In this document: in pieces, positions 17,630-25,132 of the stretch
Layout of the letters: each line of letters begins with the position of its first letter
Position numbering within the stretch: position 1 is the first letter of the stretch
Assembly: GCF_002975405.1 (NCBI RefSeq)
Contig: NZ_PCPS01000008.1
Span: 62,001 to 126,000 of the forward strand
DNA from: Arthrobacter sp. MYb229
Lineage (GTDB): Bacteria; Actinomycetota; Actinomycetes; Actinomycetales; Micrococcaceae
Direction: 5' to 3'
DNA length: 64,000 nucleotides
Position numbers and translations under genes: made by a program
The notes under the pieces: model-generated
What the model was told of the DNA's origin: nothing
What the model saw: only the letters and a program-made list of their open reading frames with translations
Databases searched by the model: none

Positions 17630-18097
17630 ATGGCTACCACTGCGGACCCCAGGTCTTCTAGCGTGCTGCGTCTCATGCGCCAATTCCAGCATGCCTACGC
17701 GGCGGCCGAGGACGAATACCGCAGGGAACTGGGCCTGAACGACACGGATCTGCGCGCGTTGAACGCGCTGGGAGTCAACCGGCAGCTCGGTCCCGGACAG
17801 CTTGGCGCCAAGCTCGCGGTGTCCACGGCGGGAATCACCTCCGTGCTGGACCGGCTCGAGGCCCATGGCTACATCCGCCGCGAGGACCATCCCCAGGACC
17901 GGCGCAAGAAGATGATCTTGCATGGAGAGAACTTTCCAGGCCTCCCGGAGCAAGCCGCGGGAAGCCTGCGCGGAATCTACCGGGCCTTCCGGGAACTGGA
18001 CGAGCAGCAACAGCACACGGTGCTTGGCTTCCTGCATGAGGCCTGCCAAGCGTTGGAATCCGACACCGAAACCCACCTATGGAGCAAAGGGCCATGA
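17630..18097 (+). CDS. MarR-family regulator, first gene of the crt operon (CrtR-like)
   Basis: A 155-residue winged-helix protein. The recognition region is LGAKLAVSTAGITSVLDRLE and the wing contains HPQDRRKKMI, both typical of MarR. Its last codons overlap the crtE start (ATGA at 18094-18097), so it is co-transcribed with the carotenoid genes and probably autoregulates. In Corynebacterium glutamicum a MarR protein (CrtR) represses the crtE operon and responds to GGPP-type isoprenoids, although there the gene is divergent. A similar role here is inferred from position. A palindrome in its own promoter region is a candidate target. Confidence 0.88.
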   Translation: MATTADPRSSSVLRLMRQFQHAYAAAEDEYRRELGLNDTDLRALNALGVNRQLGPGQLGAKLAVSTAGITSVLDRLEAHGYIRREDHPQDRRKKMILHGENFPGLPEQAAGSLRGIYRAFRELDEQQQHTVLGFLHEACQALESDTETHLWSKGP

Positions 18098-19194
18098 CCA
18101 TCCACGCCACCTCACACACGGCACCATCCAGTAAAGACCCCGGATTGCCCGGCTTTGCCGATGCCCGGACGCTGGCCGAAATCCGCCGGCATCTGGAAAC
18201 TATCCTGAACCAGGCCAAGGCGCGGGCGAGCGTCTATTCCCCGCACACCGCGCAGCTCTGGGAGCAGATCGCGCGCAGTGTGGAACATGGAAAACTCACC
18301 CGCCCGGCGCTGGTGTTCCTCGGCTACCAGGCGTTCGCCGGCCGGGATCCGGGCCGTGCCAAGGATCTGGCCTGCGCCTTCGAGCTGCTGCATACCGCCT
18401 TGCTGATGCATGACGATGTGATCGACCGCGACTACATGCGCCGCGGCCAGCCGACCCTGTCGGCGCACTACCGCGATCAGGCGCTGGACGCCGGACGCGG
18501 CACGGCGGATGCCGAGCACCTGGGCAACAGCGCCGCGGTCATCGCCGGGGACCTGCTGCTGGCAGAGGCCATCAAGCTGGCCGCCCGCGCCGGGCACGGC
18601 CTGGACTGCGAAGGGGCCGTGGAGGACGCCTTCGCGCAGGCCATCGCCCAGGCCGGGGCCGGTGAGCTCGAAGACCTGCTCTACTCGCTGCTCGATGCAC
18701 CGGCCACCACCGGAGAGGTGTTGCGCATGGAAGAGCTCAAAACCGCCGCCTACTCCTTCCAGCTGCCGCTGCAGGCCGGGGCGCTGCTCGCCGGGGCCAG
18801 CGCGCAGCAGGCCGCGCGGCTGGGCGAGGTGGGCTGCCAGCTGGGCATCGCCTACCAGGTGATCGACGACGTGCTGGGGACCTTCGGGGAACCGGAATCC
18901 ACCGGAAAGCCCAACGATTCGGATCTGCGCGAAGCCAAGAGCACCATTCTGACCTCGCTGGCCAGCGAACAGGAAGGCTTCAGCTCGCTGCTGGCCGCCT
19001 ACCGGGCCGGGCACAGTGATATGGCCACCGTGCGCCACGCCCTGGAAGAATCCGGAGCCGAGCAGTTCGCCCGGAAACTCGCCAACGAGCTCTGCGCCTC
19101 CGCCACCCGTTCGGCCACCTTCCTGCGCCTGCCTGCCGCCGCGCAGCGCATGCTGCACGAATGCACCGCCCTGATCCTCTCCCGGAGCAACTGA
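18094..19194 (+). CDS. crtE: Geranylgeranyl diphosphate synthase (polyprenyl synthetase)
   Basis: A 366-residue trans-prenyltransferase that would condense IPP with allylic diphosphates to GGPP, the C20 precursor of the pathway. The first Asp-rich motif is in LLMHDDVIDRDYMRRG and the second in YQVIDDVLGTFG. The second motif has Gly in place of the last Asp, as in many actinobacterial GGPP synthases. The start is the ATG at 18094, with GGAGCAAAGG upstream and a 4-bp overlap with the MarR gene; the frame extends upstream to 18079 without a better signal. It is 3 bp from crtB. Confidence 0.93.
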   Translation: MTIHATSHTAPSSKDPGLPGFADARTLAEIRRHLETILNQAKARASVYSPHTAQLWEQIARSVEHGKLTRPALVFLGYQAFAGRDPGRAKDLACAFELLHTALLMHDDVIDRDYMRRGQPTLSAHYRDQALDAGRGTADAEHLGNSAAVIAGDLLLAEAIKLAARAGHGLDCEGAVEDAFAQAIAQAGAGELEDLLYSLLDAPATTGEVLRMEELKTAAYSFQLPLQAGALLAGASAQQAARLGEVGCQLGIAYQVIDDVLGTFGEPESTGKPNDSDLREAKSTILTSLASEQEGFSSLLAAYRAGHSDMATVRHALEESGAEQFARKLANELCASATRSATFLRLPAAAQRMLHECTALILSRSN

Positions 19195-19197
19195 GCC

Positions 19198-20076
19198 ATG
19201 GAACCCACAGATCTGCAACGCTACGCGGACACCGCCCAGCGCAGCGCCCGCGTGGTGATCGGCTCCTACTCGACCTCGTTCTCGCTGGCCTGCAAAATGC
19301 TGGACCGGGCCACGGCCAGGCATATCGCCAACATCTACGCCCTGGTGCGGCTGGCCGACGAGGTGGTCGACGGGGTAGCCCGCGAAGCCGGGCTGGATGC
19401 CCGGCAGGTCGCCGCCGCGCTGGACGCGCTCGAAGCGGAAACCGAGCAGGGGCTGGGCAGCGGATACAGCACCAACCTGCTGGTGCACGCATTTTCCGCA
19501 ACCGCCCGGGCCACCGGCATCGGCACGGAGCTGACCCGCCCGTTCTTCGCCTCCATGCGCGCGGATTTGCTGCGCAGCACCCACGACGCCCAATCCCTGG
19601 AGCAGTACATCTACGGGTCGGCCGAGGTGGTGGGGCTGATGTGCCTGCAGGTGTTCCGCGCCATGCCCGGAAGCCAGCGAAGCCGCACCCCGGAGGCCAC
19701 CGCCGCAGCCCGGAGCCTGGGCGCGGCCTTTCAGAAGGTGAACTTCCTGCGCGATCTGGCCGCAGACAGCCAGCAGCTGGGACGCAGCTATTTCCCGGGC
19801 ACCCCGGCCCAGGGTTTCTCCGAAGCGCAGAAATCCGCGCTGGTGGCCGAGATCTACGCCGACCTTGCCATCGCCGAGCGCGGCATCTCACTGCTTCCGC
19901 CCGGCGCGGCACGCGCGGTGCGCATGGCACACGATCTGTTCGCCGAACTGAACCGGCAGCTCGAACGCACCGCGGCCAGCGAGCTGCTCACCCGGCGGAT
20001 CTCCGTCTCAACCCCGCGCAAGGCCCTGATCGCGGCCAGGACCATGCTCGGCACTATTTCTTGGAGCAGCAAATGA
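19198..20076 (+). CDS. crtB: Phytoene synthase
   Basis: A 292-residue squalene/phytoene synthase that joins two GGPP molecules head-to-head to give 15-cis-phytoene. The two Asp-rich Mg-binding motifs are visible in YALVRLADEVVDGV and VNFLRDLAADSQQLGRSYFP. The N-terminal GSYSTSFSLACKML is also typical of the family. The start follows the crtE stop closely, and its own stop overlaps the crtI start (ATGA), consistent with coupled translation. Confidence 0.95.
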   Translation: MEPTDLQRYADTAQRSARVVIGSYSTSFSLACKMLDRATARHIANIYALVRLADEVVDGVAREAGLDARQVAAALDALEAETEQGLGSGYSTNLLVHAFSATARATGIGTELTRPFFASMRADLLRSTHDAQSLEQYIYGSAEVVGLMCLQVFRAMPGSQRSRTPEATAAARSLGAAFQKVNFLRDLAADSQQLGRSYFPGTPAQGFSEAQKSALVAEIYADLAIAERGISLLPPGAARAVRMAHDLFAELNRQLERTAASELLTRRISVSTPRKALIAARTMLGTISWSSK

Positions 20077-21662
20077 GCACTTCTTCCTCCCGCGTCGTGG
20101 TGATCGGCGCCGGGTTCTCCGGGCTGGCCAGCGCCGGACTGCTGGCCGCCAGCGGGCACCAGGTGACCGTGCTCGAGCAGCACCCCACCCTCGGCGGACG
20201 TTCCGGCCGCCTGCACCGGGAGGGTTTCCGCTTTGACACCGGACCCTCGTGGTATCTGATGCCCGAGGTCTTCGAGCATTGGTTCAACTTGATGGGCACG
20301 GGCGTGGAAGAGCATCTGGAGCTGCGCGAGCTGCCGGTGGGCTACCGGACCTTCTTCGAAGACGGCGCCGCGCCGGTGGACATGGGTACCGGCGCCGCGG
20401 TCCGGGAGCTCTTCGAGGAGCTGGAGCCCGGATCCGCCGCGGCGCTGGATAAATACCTGGCCCAGGCCGGCACCAGCTACGCGCTGGCGCTGAAGCATTT
20501 CCTCTATGACGACTTCCGCTCCTTGAGGGGACTGCTCAACCCCGGACTCGCGCGCCATGCGCGGAGCCTGGCCCCGCTGCTGGCCAGCGACCTGCACGGC
20601 TACATAGCCAAGCGGTTCGCCAATCCGCAGCTGCGCCAGATCCTCGGATACCCGGCCGTTTTCCTCGGCTCCAGCCCGCGGCGCACCCCGGCCCTGTACC
20701 AATTGATGAGCCACCTGGATCTGGTGGACGGAGTGAAATACCCGATGGGCGGATTCGCGGGCCTCGCCGACGCCATGGGCCAGCTGGCCATCTCCCGGGG
20801 CGCCACTGTGCACCTGGGCGCCACGGCGACGAAGATCGAAACCGCGAAGCGCCCCGGACCGGCGGTGGAAGCGGTGCGCTGGGTCGATGCCGCGGGCAAT
20901 CTGCAGCGCACCGAAGCGGACTTCGTCATCGGCGCCGCGGATCTGCACCACCTGGAAGGCGAGCTGCTGGACCCTCAATTGCACAGCCACCCGGCGAAAA
21001 GCTGGAAGTCCAAGGACTCGGGGCCCAGCGCGGTGCTGCTCTGCCTGGGCATCTCCGGCCAGCTCCCGGAACTGGAGCACCACAACCTGCTGTTCACCCG
21101 CGACTGGGATGATAATTTTGCCCGGATCCACGAAGGACGCGAACTTGACGAGCAGACGAGCATCTACGTCTGCAAACCCAGCGCCACGGACCCGGGCGTG
21201 GCCCCGGAAGGACATGAGAACCTGTTCATCCTCGTTCCCGCGCCGGCGCTGCCCGAGTGGGGCCGTGGGGGAGCCGACGGGCAAGGGGATTTCATGGTCG
21301 AGCAGGTCGCGGACGCGGCCATCGACCAGCTGGCCGCCTGGGCACGGATCCCGGATCTGCGCGAGCGCGTGGTGGTGCGCCAGAGCATCGGACCGGCGGA
21401 TTTCCTCACGCAATATGGCGCCTTCCGCGGTTCCGCCCTCGGCCTGGCCCACACCTTGGGGCAAAGCGCGATGCTGCGCCCTGGCAACCAGAGCAGCAAG
21501 GTGGCCGGGCTCTACTTCGCCGGCAGTTCGGTGCGCCCGGGGATCGGGGTGCCGATGTGCCTGATCAGCGGGGAGCTGGCCGCCAAAGCGGTGAACGGCA
21601 TCGGCACGCCGGGCGCCATCGACGAAGCCCAGTGGGCGCAGGTGTGCGGAGTGGGCCAATGA
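20073..21662 (+). CDS. crtI: Phytoene desaturase
   Basis: A 529-residue FAD-dependent membrane-associated desaturase that converts phytoene to lycopene. The N-terminal dinucleotide-binding motif is VVVIGAGFSGLASAGLLAAS, followed by LEQHPTLGGRSGR. The C-terminal signature is GLYFAGSSVRPGIGVPMCLI. The start is the ATG at 20073, inside the crtB stop overlap. The frame stays open far upstream through crtB, but that part is a shadow of crtB. Its stop overlaps crtYe by 4 bp. Confidence 0.95.
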   Translation: MSTSSSRVVVIGAGFSGLASAGLLAASGHQVTVLEQHPTLGGRSGRLHREGFRFDTGPSWYLMPEVFEHWFNLMGTGVEEHLELRELPVGYRTFFEDGAAPVDMGTGAAVRELFEELEPGSAAALDKYLAQAGTSYALALKHFLYDDFRSLRGLLNPGLARHARSLAPLLASDLHGYIAKRFANPQLRQILGYPAVFLGSSPRRTPALYQLMSHLDLVDGVKYPMGGFAGLADAMGQLAISRGATVHLGATATKIETAKRPGPAVEAVRWVDAAGNLQRTEADFVIGAADLHHLEGELLDPQLHSHPAKSWKSKDSGPSAVLLCLGISGQLPELEHHNLLFTRDWDDNFARIHEGRELDEQTSIYVCKPSATDPGVAPEGHENLFILVPAPALPEWGRGGADGQGDFMVEQVADAAIDQLAAWARIPDLRERVVVRQSIGPADFLTQYGAFRGSALGLAHTLGQSAMLRPGNQSSKVAGLYFAGSSVRPGIGVPMCLISGELAAKAVNGIGTPGAIDEAQWAQVCGVGQ

Positions 21663-22009
21663 CCTATCTGCTGATCTTGCTGGGGCTCATCGTTTGCATG
21701 GGGCTGCTCGACGCGCGCTTCAAGCTCTTTGTTTTCGCCAAGCCCTGGGCCGCGCTGGCCAGCCTGGTGCTGGGGACGGTCTTCTTTCTGCTCTGGGACG
21801 TGATCGCCATTGCCCAAGGCATCTTCCTGCACCTGGACTCGGCGCTGATGACCGGGATCATGGTGGCCGAGCAGCTGCCGCTCGAAGAGGTGTTCTTCCT
21901 GTTCTTCCTGTGCTATTCGACAATGATCGTGGTCAACGGGGTTGCGCTGCTGCGCCGGCCGAAAGCCGCTGCGCGGCCACCCCGGGAAGGAGCAGGAAAT
22001 GTTTCTTGA
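21659..22009 (+). CDS. crtYe: C50 carotenoid epsilon-cyclase subunit CrtYe
   Basis: A 116-residue protein with three predicted membrane helices (MTYLLILLGLIVCMGLLDAR, SLVLGTVFFLLWDVIAI and LFFLCYSTMIVVNGVALL). It carries the PLEEVFFLFF signature shared by heterodimeric carotenoid cyclases of the CrtYc/CrtYe type. With CrtYf it would form the epsilon-cyclase that closes both rings of the C50 chain. It overlaps crtI by 4 bp and crtYf by 11 bp, which favours equal synthesis of the two subunits. Confidence 0.93.
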   Translation: MTYLLILLGLIVCMGLLDARFKLFVFAKPWAALASLVLGTVFFLLWDVIAIAQGIFLHLDSALMTGIMVAEQLPLEEVFFLFFLCYSTMIVVNGVALLRRPKAAARPPREGAGNVS

Positions 22010-22334
22010 ATTGGGTTTCTGGTTTACGGCCAGCGCCGCCCTCGCCCTGATCGCGGCCCTGCTGTACCGGCGGATCAGGCCGGCCGCAGCGCTTCCGGTC
22101 TTGGGGCTGGGACTGCTGATCATGGTGCTGCTCACCGCGATCTTCGACAACGTGATGATCGCGGCGGGCCTGTTCGACTATGGCGAGCAGACCTTGCTGG
22201 GCGTGCGCATCGGACGCGCCCCGCTTGAAGACTTCCTCTACCCATTGTGCGCGATACTGCTGATGCCCGCCCTGTGGTGGCTGCTTGGCGGGAAACCAAC
22301 GGCAGAGCATCAGAACCAGGGGAGCAGCAAATGA
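21999..22334 (+). CDS. crtYf: C50 carotenoid epsilon-cyclase subunit CrtYf
   Basis: A 111-residue partner of CrtYe with three hydrophobic helices and the conserved TAIFDNVMIAAGLFDYG and PLEDFLYPLCAIL motifs of the CrtYd/CrtYf half-cyclases. The ATG at 21999 follows AAGGAGCAGG and lies inside the end of crtYe, giving an 11-bp overlap. Its stop overlaps crtEb (ATGA). Confidence 0.93.
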   Translation: MFLELGFWFTASAALALIAALLYRRIRPAAALPVLGLGLLIMVLLTAIFDNVMIAAGLFDYGEQTLLGVRIGRAPLEDFLYPLCAILLMPALWWLLGGKPTAEHQNQGSSK

Positions 22335-23188
22335 TCCGCGCAATCCTCGCCACCTCCCGACCCATCTCCTGGGTGAATACCGCCTACCCCTTTGCTGCGG
22401 CCTACCTGATCGCCGGGCAGCGCCTCGATTGGCTGCTGGTTCTGGGAACGCTCTTCTTCCTGTTCCCGTACAACCTGCTGATGTACGGGGTCAACGACGT
22501 CTTCGACTACGAGTCGGACCTGCGCAATCCGCGCAAGGGCGGCGTGGAGGGCGCGGTGCTGTCCAGGGATGCGCACCGCACGATCCTCTCCGCCTGCCTG
22601 ATCAGTTCGCTGCCGTTCATCGCGGTGTTGGCTATTGGCGGGACCGCGCTGTCCAACGCGGTGCTGGCGGCCAGCGTGGCCGCGGTGCTGGCCTACAGCG
22701 CACCGCGGCTGCGCTTCAAGGAACGCCCGGGGCTGGACTCGCTGACCAGTGCGGTGCATTTTGTGTCCCCGGCGGTCTACGGCTGGGTGCTGGCAGGCAG
22801 CGGCTTGACCCTCACCCAGTGGTGCGTCTTCGGCGCGTTTTTGCTTTGGGGGATGGCAAGCCATGCCCTGGGCGCCATCCAGGACATCATCCCGGACCGG
22901 GCCGGGGCGCTGGGCTCGATTGCCACGGTGCTCGGCGCGCGGATCACGCTGTACCTGGTGCTGCTCGCCTATCTGCTGGCCGGGGCAGTGCTGCTGGGCT
23001 TGTCCTGGCCTGCGGCCGGCGCGGCATTGCTGGCAGTTCCCTACGTGCTCAACGTGCTGCCGCATCTGGCGGTGAGCGATGCAAGTTCCGGGGCGGTGAA
23101 TGCTGCGTGGAAGAGATTTCTCTGGATCAATTACCTCTGCGGCTTCCTGCTCACTATGCTGATTATTTACACCACCATGTTCGCGTAG
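22331..23188 (+). CDS. crtEb: Lycopene elongase (UbiA-family prenyltransferase)
   Basis: A 285-residue integral membrane prenyltransferase that adds C5 units to both ends of lycopene, giving flavuxanthin-type C50 intermediates. The first Asp-rich motif is MYGVNDVFDYESDLRNPRK and the second is AIQDIIPDRAGALGS, both as in UbiA enzymes. About eight membrane helices are visible. It directly follows crtYf with a 4-bp overlap. With CrtYe/CrtYf the predicted end product is decaprenoxanthin; sarcinaxanthin would need a different cyclase pair, and I cannot rule out such differences from sequence alone. Confidence 0.93.
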   Translation: MIRAILATSRPISWVNTAYPFAAAYLIAGQRLDWLLVLGTLFFLFPYNLLMYGVNDVFDYESDLRNPRKGGVEGAVLSRDAHRTILSACLISSLPFIAVLAIGGTALSNAVLAASVAAVLAYSAPRLRFKERPGLDSLTSAVHFVSPAVYGWVLAGSGLTLTQWCVFGAFLLWGMASHALGAIQDIIPDRAGALGSIATVLGARITLYLVLLAYLLAGAVLLGLSWPAAGAALLAVPYVLNVLPHLAVSDASSGAVNAAWKRFLWINYLCGFLLTMLIIYTTMFA

Positions 23189-23220
23189 CCCAGTAGGCAG
23201 AGAAGGAAGTACAACATTCT

Positions 23221-23739
23221 ATGGACGTCATCTTGCTTTCCGAGGATGGCGAACCGATCGGTTCGTGCCCGAAGGAACTAGTGCACACGGAGAACACCCC
23301 GCTGCACCAAGCCTTTTCCTGCTACCTGTTCAACGCGCAAGGACAGCTGCTGGTGACCCGCCGCGCCCTGTCGAAGCTGACCTGGCCCGGGGTTTGGACC
23401 AACTCCTTCTGCGGCCACCCGATGCCCGGTGAGGAACTGGTGGATGCGGTGCGCCGGCACGCGGCCCATGAGCTCGGTGCGCAAATTGCCGACCCGCAGG
23501 TGGTGCTGGCGGAGTTCGCCTATCGCGCCGTGGACGCCTGCGGAATCGTGGAGAATGAACGCTGCCCGGTATTCATCGCCACCCTGCAAAATGAGCTGGC
23601 GCCCAACCCGGAGGAGGTCATGGACTTCCAGTGGGTCGAGGCAGAAAAGCTGGAAGCCGCCGTGCAGGGCACCCCGTGGGCATTCAGCCCGTGGATGGGC
23701 TGGCAGTTGGCCGAATTCTCGCCGCGCCCCACTCCCTGA
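23221..23739 (+). CDS. idi: Isopentenyl-diphosphate delta-isomerase, type 1
   Basis: A 172-residue Nudix-fold enzyme that interconverts IPP and DMAPP. The catalytic Cys lies in WTNSFCGHPMPGEE and the catalytic Glu in ENERCPVF, both as in E. coli Idi. It follows crtEb by 32 bp and has its own AGAAGGAAG site. At the end of the operon it balances the C5 supply both for GGPP and for the C5 units added by CrtEb. Confidence 0.95.
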   Translation: MDVILLSEDGEPIGSCPKELVHTENTPLHQAFSCYLFNAQGQLLVTRRALSKLTWPGVWTNSFCGHPMPGEELVDAVRRHAAHELGAQIADPQVVLAEFAYRAVDACGIVENERCPVFIATLQNELAPNPEEVMDFQWVEAEKLEAAVQGTPWAFSPWMGWQLAEFSPRPTP

Positions 23740-23872
23740 GTCCTCTCGTTTTCTCGATTCCCGGGCAGCGCGTTGATGCCGAGGCAAGCCAGGCGTTTGG
23801 TAGGGCACTGTACCGTGGGTTGTATGGGGCGGTCCGTTGTGGCCTGTCCCACACAGAAAGAGAAAACGACGC

Positions 23873-25033
23873 ATGGATTCGACAAAAGACCTTTCACTAG
23901 GTGTCATCGCAACTTCGCAGAAGACGGACGAACGGCGCCTGCCGATCCACCCGCTGCACTTTGAGCGGATCGATGAGAACTTCCGAAAGCGGATGATGGT
24001 CGAGACCGGCTACGGTCTTCCCTGCGGCATCGACGACGAACAACTCGCCCCGCTGGTCGGCAAAATCGCCACGCGAAGCGAAATCATGCAATCCGCAGAC
24101 ATCCTGCTCTTGCCCAAGCCGCAGCACGCGGATCTCGAAGAAATGCGGGTGGGGCAAACGCTGTGGGGCTGGCCGCACTGCGTCCAGGACGAAAAACTCA
24201 CGCAGCTGGCGGTGGACAAGAAACTGACGCTCATCGCCTTCGAAGCGATGAACCACTGGGGCAGCGACGGAAGCTTCGGGCTGCACGTCTTCCACAAGAA
24301 CAACGAGATCGCCGGCTACGCCTCGGTGCTGCACGTCATGCAGCTGTGCGGGGTCACCGGAGACTACGGGCGCCGGCTCTCGGCGGTGGTCATCGGCTTC
24401 GGCGCGACCGCTCGCGGGGCGGTCACCGCACTGCGCGCCCATGGCATCAACGAGATCCAGGTGCTCACCTCCCGCGCCGTGGCGGCCGTAGCCTCGCCGA
24501 TCCACGCGGTGACGATGGTGCAGTTCGAACACGAAAGCGGGCCGCACCTGAGCGAAGTGATCACCGACGAAGGCAAGGTTCCCTTGGCTCCGTTCCTCGC
24601 CGAGAGCGATATCGTGGTCAATTGCACCCTGCAGGATCCGAATGCCCCGTTGATGTACCTGAGCACCGAGCAGCTGGATGCCTTTTATCCCGGAAGCATC
24701 ATCGTCGATGTGTCCTGCGATGAAGGCATGGGCTTCGACTGGGCCAGGCCGACGTCCTTCGCCGAGCCGATGTTCAAGGTGGGGCCGAATATCAATTACT
24801 ACGCGGTGGATCATTCGCCGTCGTATCTGTGGAATTCGGCCAGCTGGGAAATCAGCCTGGGGCTGCTTCCGTTCCTCGAAGAGGTCATGGGCGGTCCAGA
24901 GCTGTGGAAAGAGAACAAGACGCTCGCGCACGCCATCGAGATCCAGGACGGCGTGGTCAAGAACCCGGCCATCCTGGAGTTCCAGAAGCGCCACGCGCAG
25001 TATCCGCACGAGCTGGCGCGAAGCCAAGCATAG
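23873..25033 (+). CDS. N5-(carboxyethyl)ornithine synthase / alanine dehydrogenase-like enzyme
   Basis: A 386-residue cytoplasmic NAD(P)H-dependent enzyme. The N-terminal half reads ATSQKTDERRLPIHPLHFER, with the Arg/Lys pattern of the AlaDH/PNT and Ceo families. The Rossmann segment is SAVVIGFGATARGAVTALRA. The combination with NHWGSDGSFGLHVFHKNNE, and the absence of an AlaDH-type glycine-rich loop, favour N5-(carboxyethyl)ornithine synthase, which reductively joins pyruvate to ornithine. The start is the ATG at 23873 (MDSTKDLSLGV). It is separated from idi by 133 bp, so it is probably not part of the pigment operon. Confidence 0.75.
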   Translation: MDSTKDLSLGVIATSQKTDERRLPIHPLHFERIDENFRKRMMVETGYGLPCGIDDEQLAPLVGKIATRSEIMQSADILLLPKPQHADLEEMRVGQTLWGWPHCVQDEKLTQLAVDKKLTLIAFEAMNHWGSDGSFGLHVFHKNNEIAGYASVLHVMQLCGVTGDYGRRLSAVVIGFGATARGAVTALRAHGINEIQVLTSRAVAAVASPIHAVTMVQFEHESGPHLSEVITDEGKVPLAPFLAESDIVVNCTLQDPNAPLMYLSTEQLDAFYPGSIIVDVSCDEGMGFDWARPTSFAEPMFKVGPNINYYAVDHSPSYLWNSASWEISLGLLPFLEEVMGGPELWKENKTLAHAIEIQDGVVKNPAILEFQKRHAQYPHELARSQA

Positions 25034-25082
25034 GCTTGGGGGATCGCTAGCCACTAACGGTAGCTAGCCATCGAATGTGCAA

Positions 25083-25124
25083 TGCCCCTGCGCCAGCCGG
25101 ATTCATCCGGCGCAGGGGCAAAAC
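25083..25124. terminator. Bidirectional terminator between ceo-like gene and LAL regulator
   Basis: Outer arms of 10 nt (25083-25092 and 25111-25120) enclose a smaller CCGGA/TCCGG hairpin. The right side continues into AAAA and the genes on both sides converge on it. Confidence 0.8.
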
Positions 25125-25132
25125 ACATGCTC

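Noticed and set aside
19161-20072. Upstream extension of the crtI frame giving an 833-residue protein
   Set aside because: The extra 304 residues overlap crtB in another frame and have no protein character; ATG at 20073 with a 4-bp overlap fits the operon.
18112-21659. Two long minus-strand frames opposite crtE, crtB and crtI
   Set aside because: No domains or start signals; they follow the codon-position GC bias of the real crt genes.
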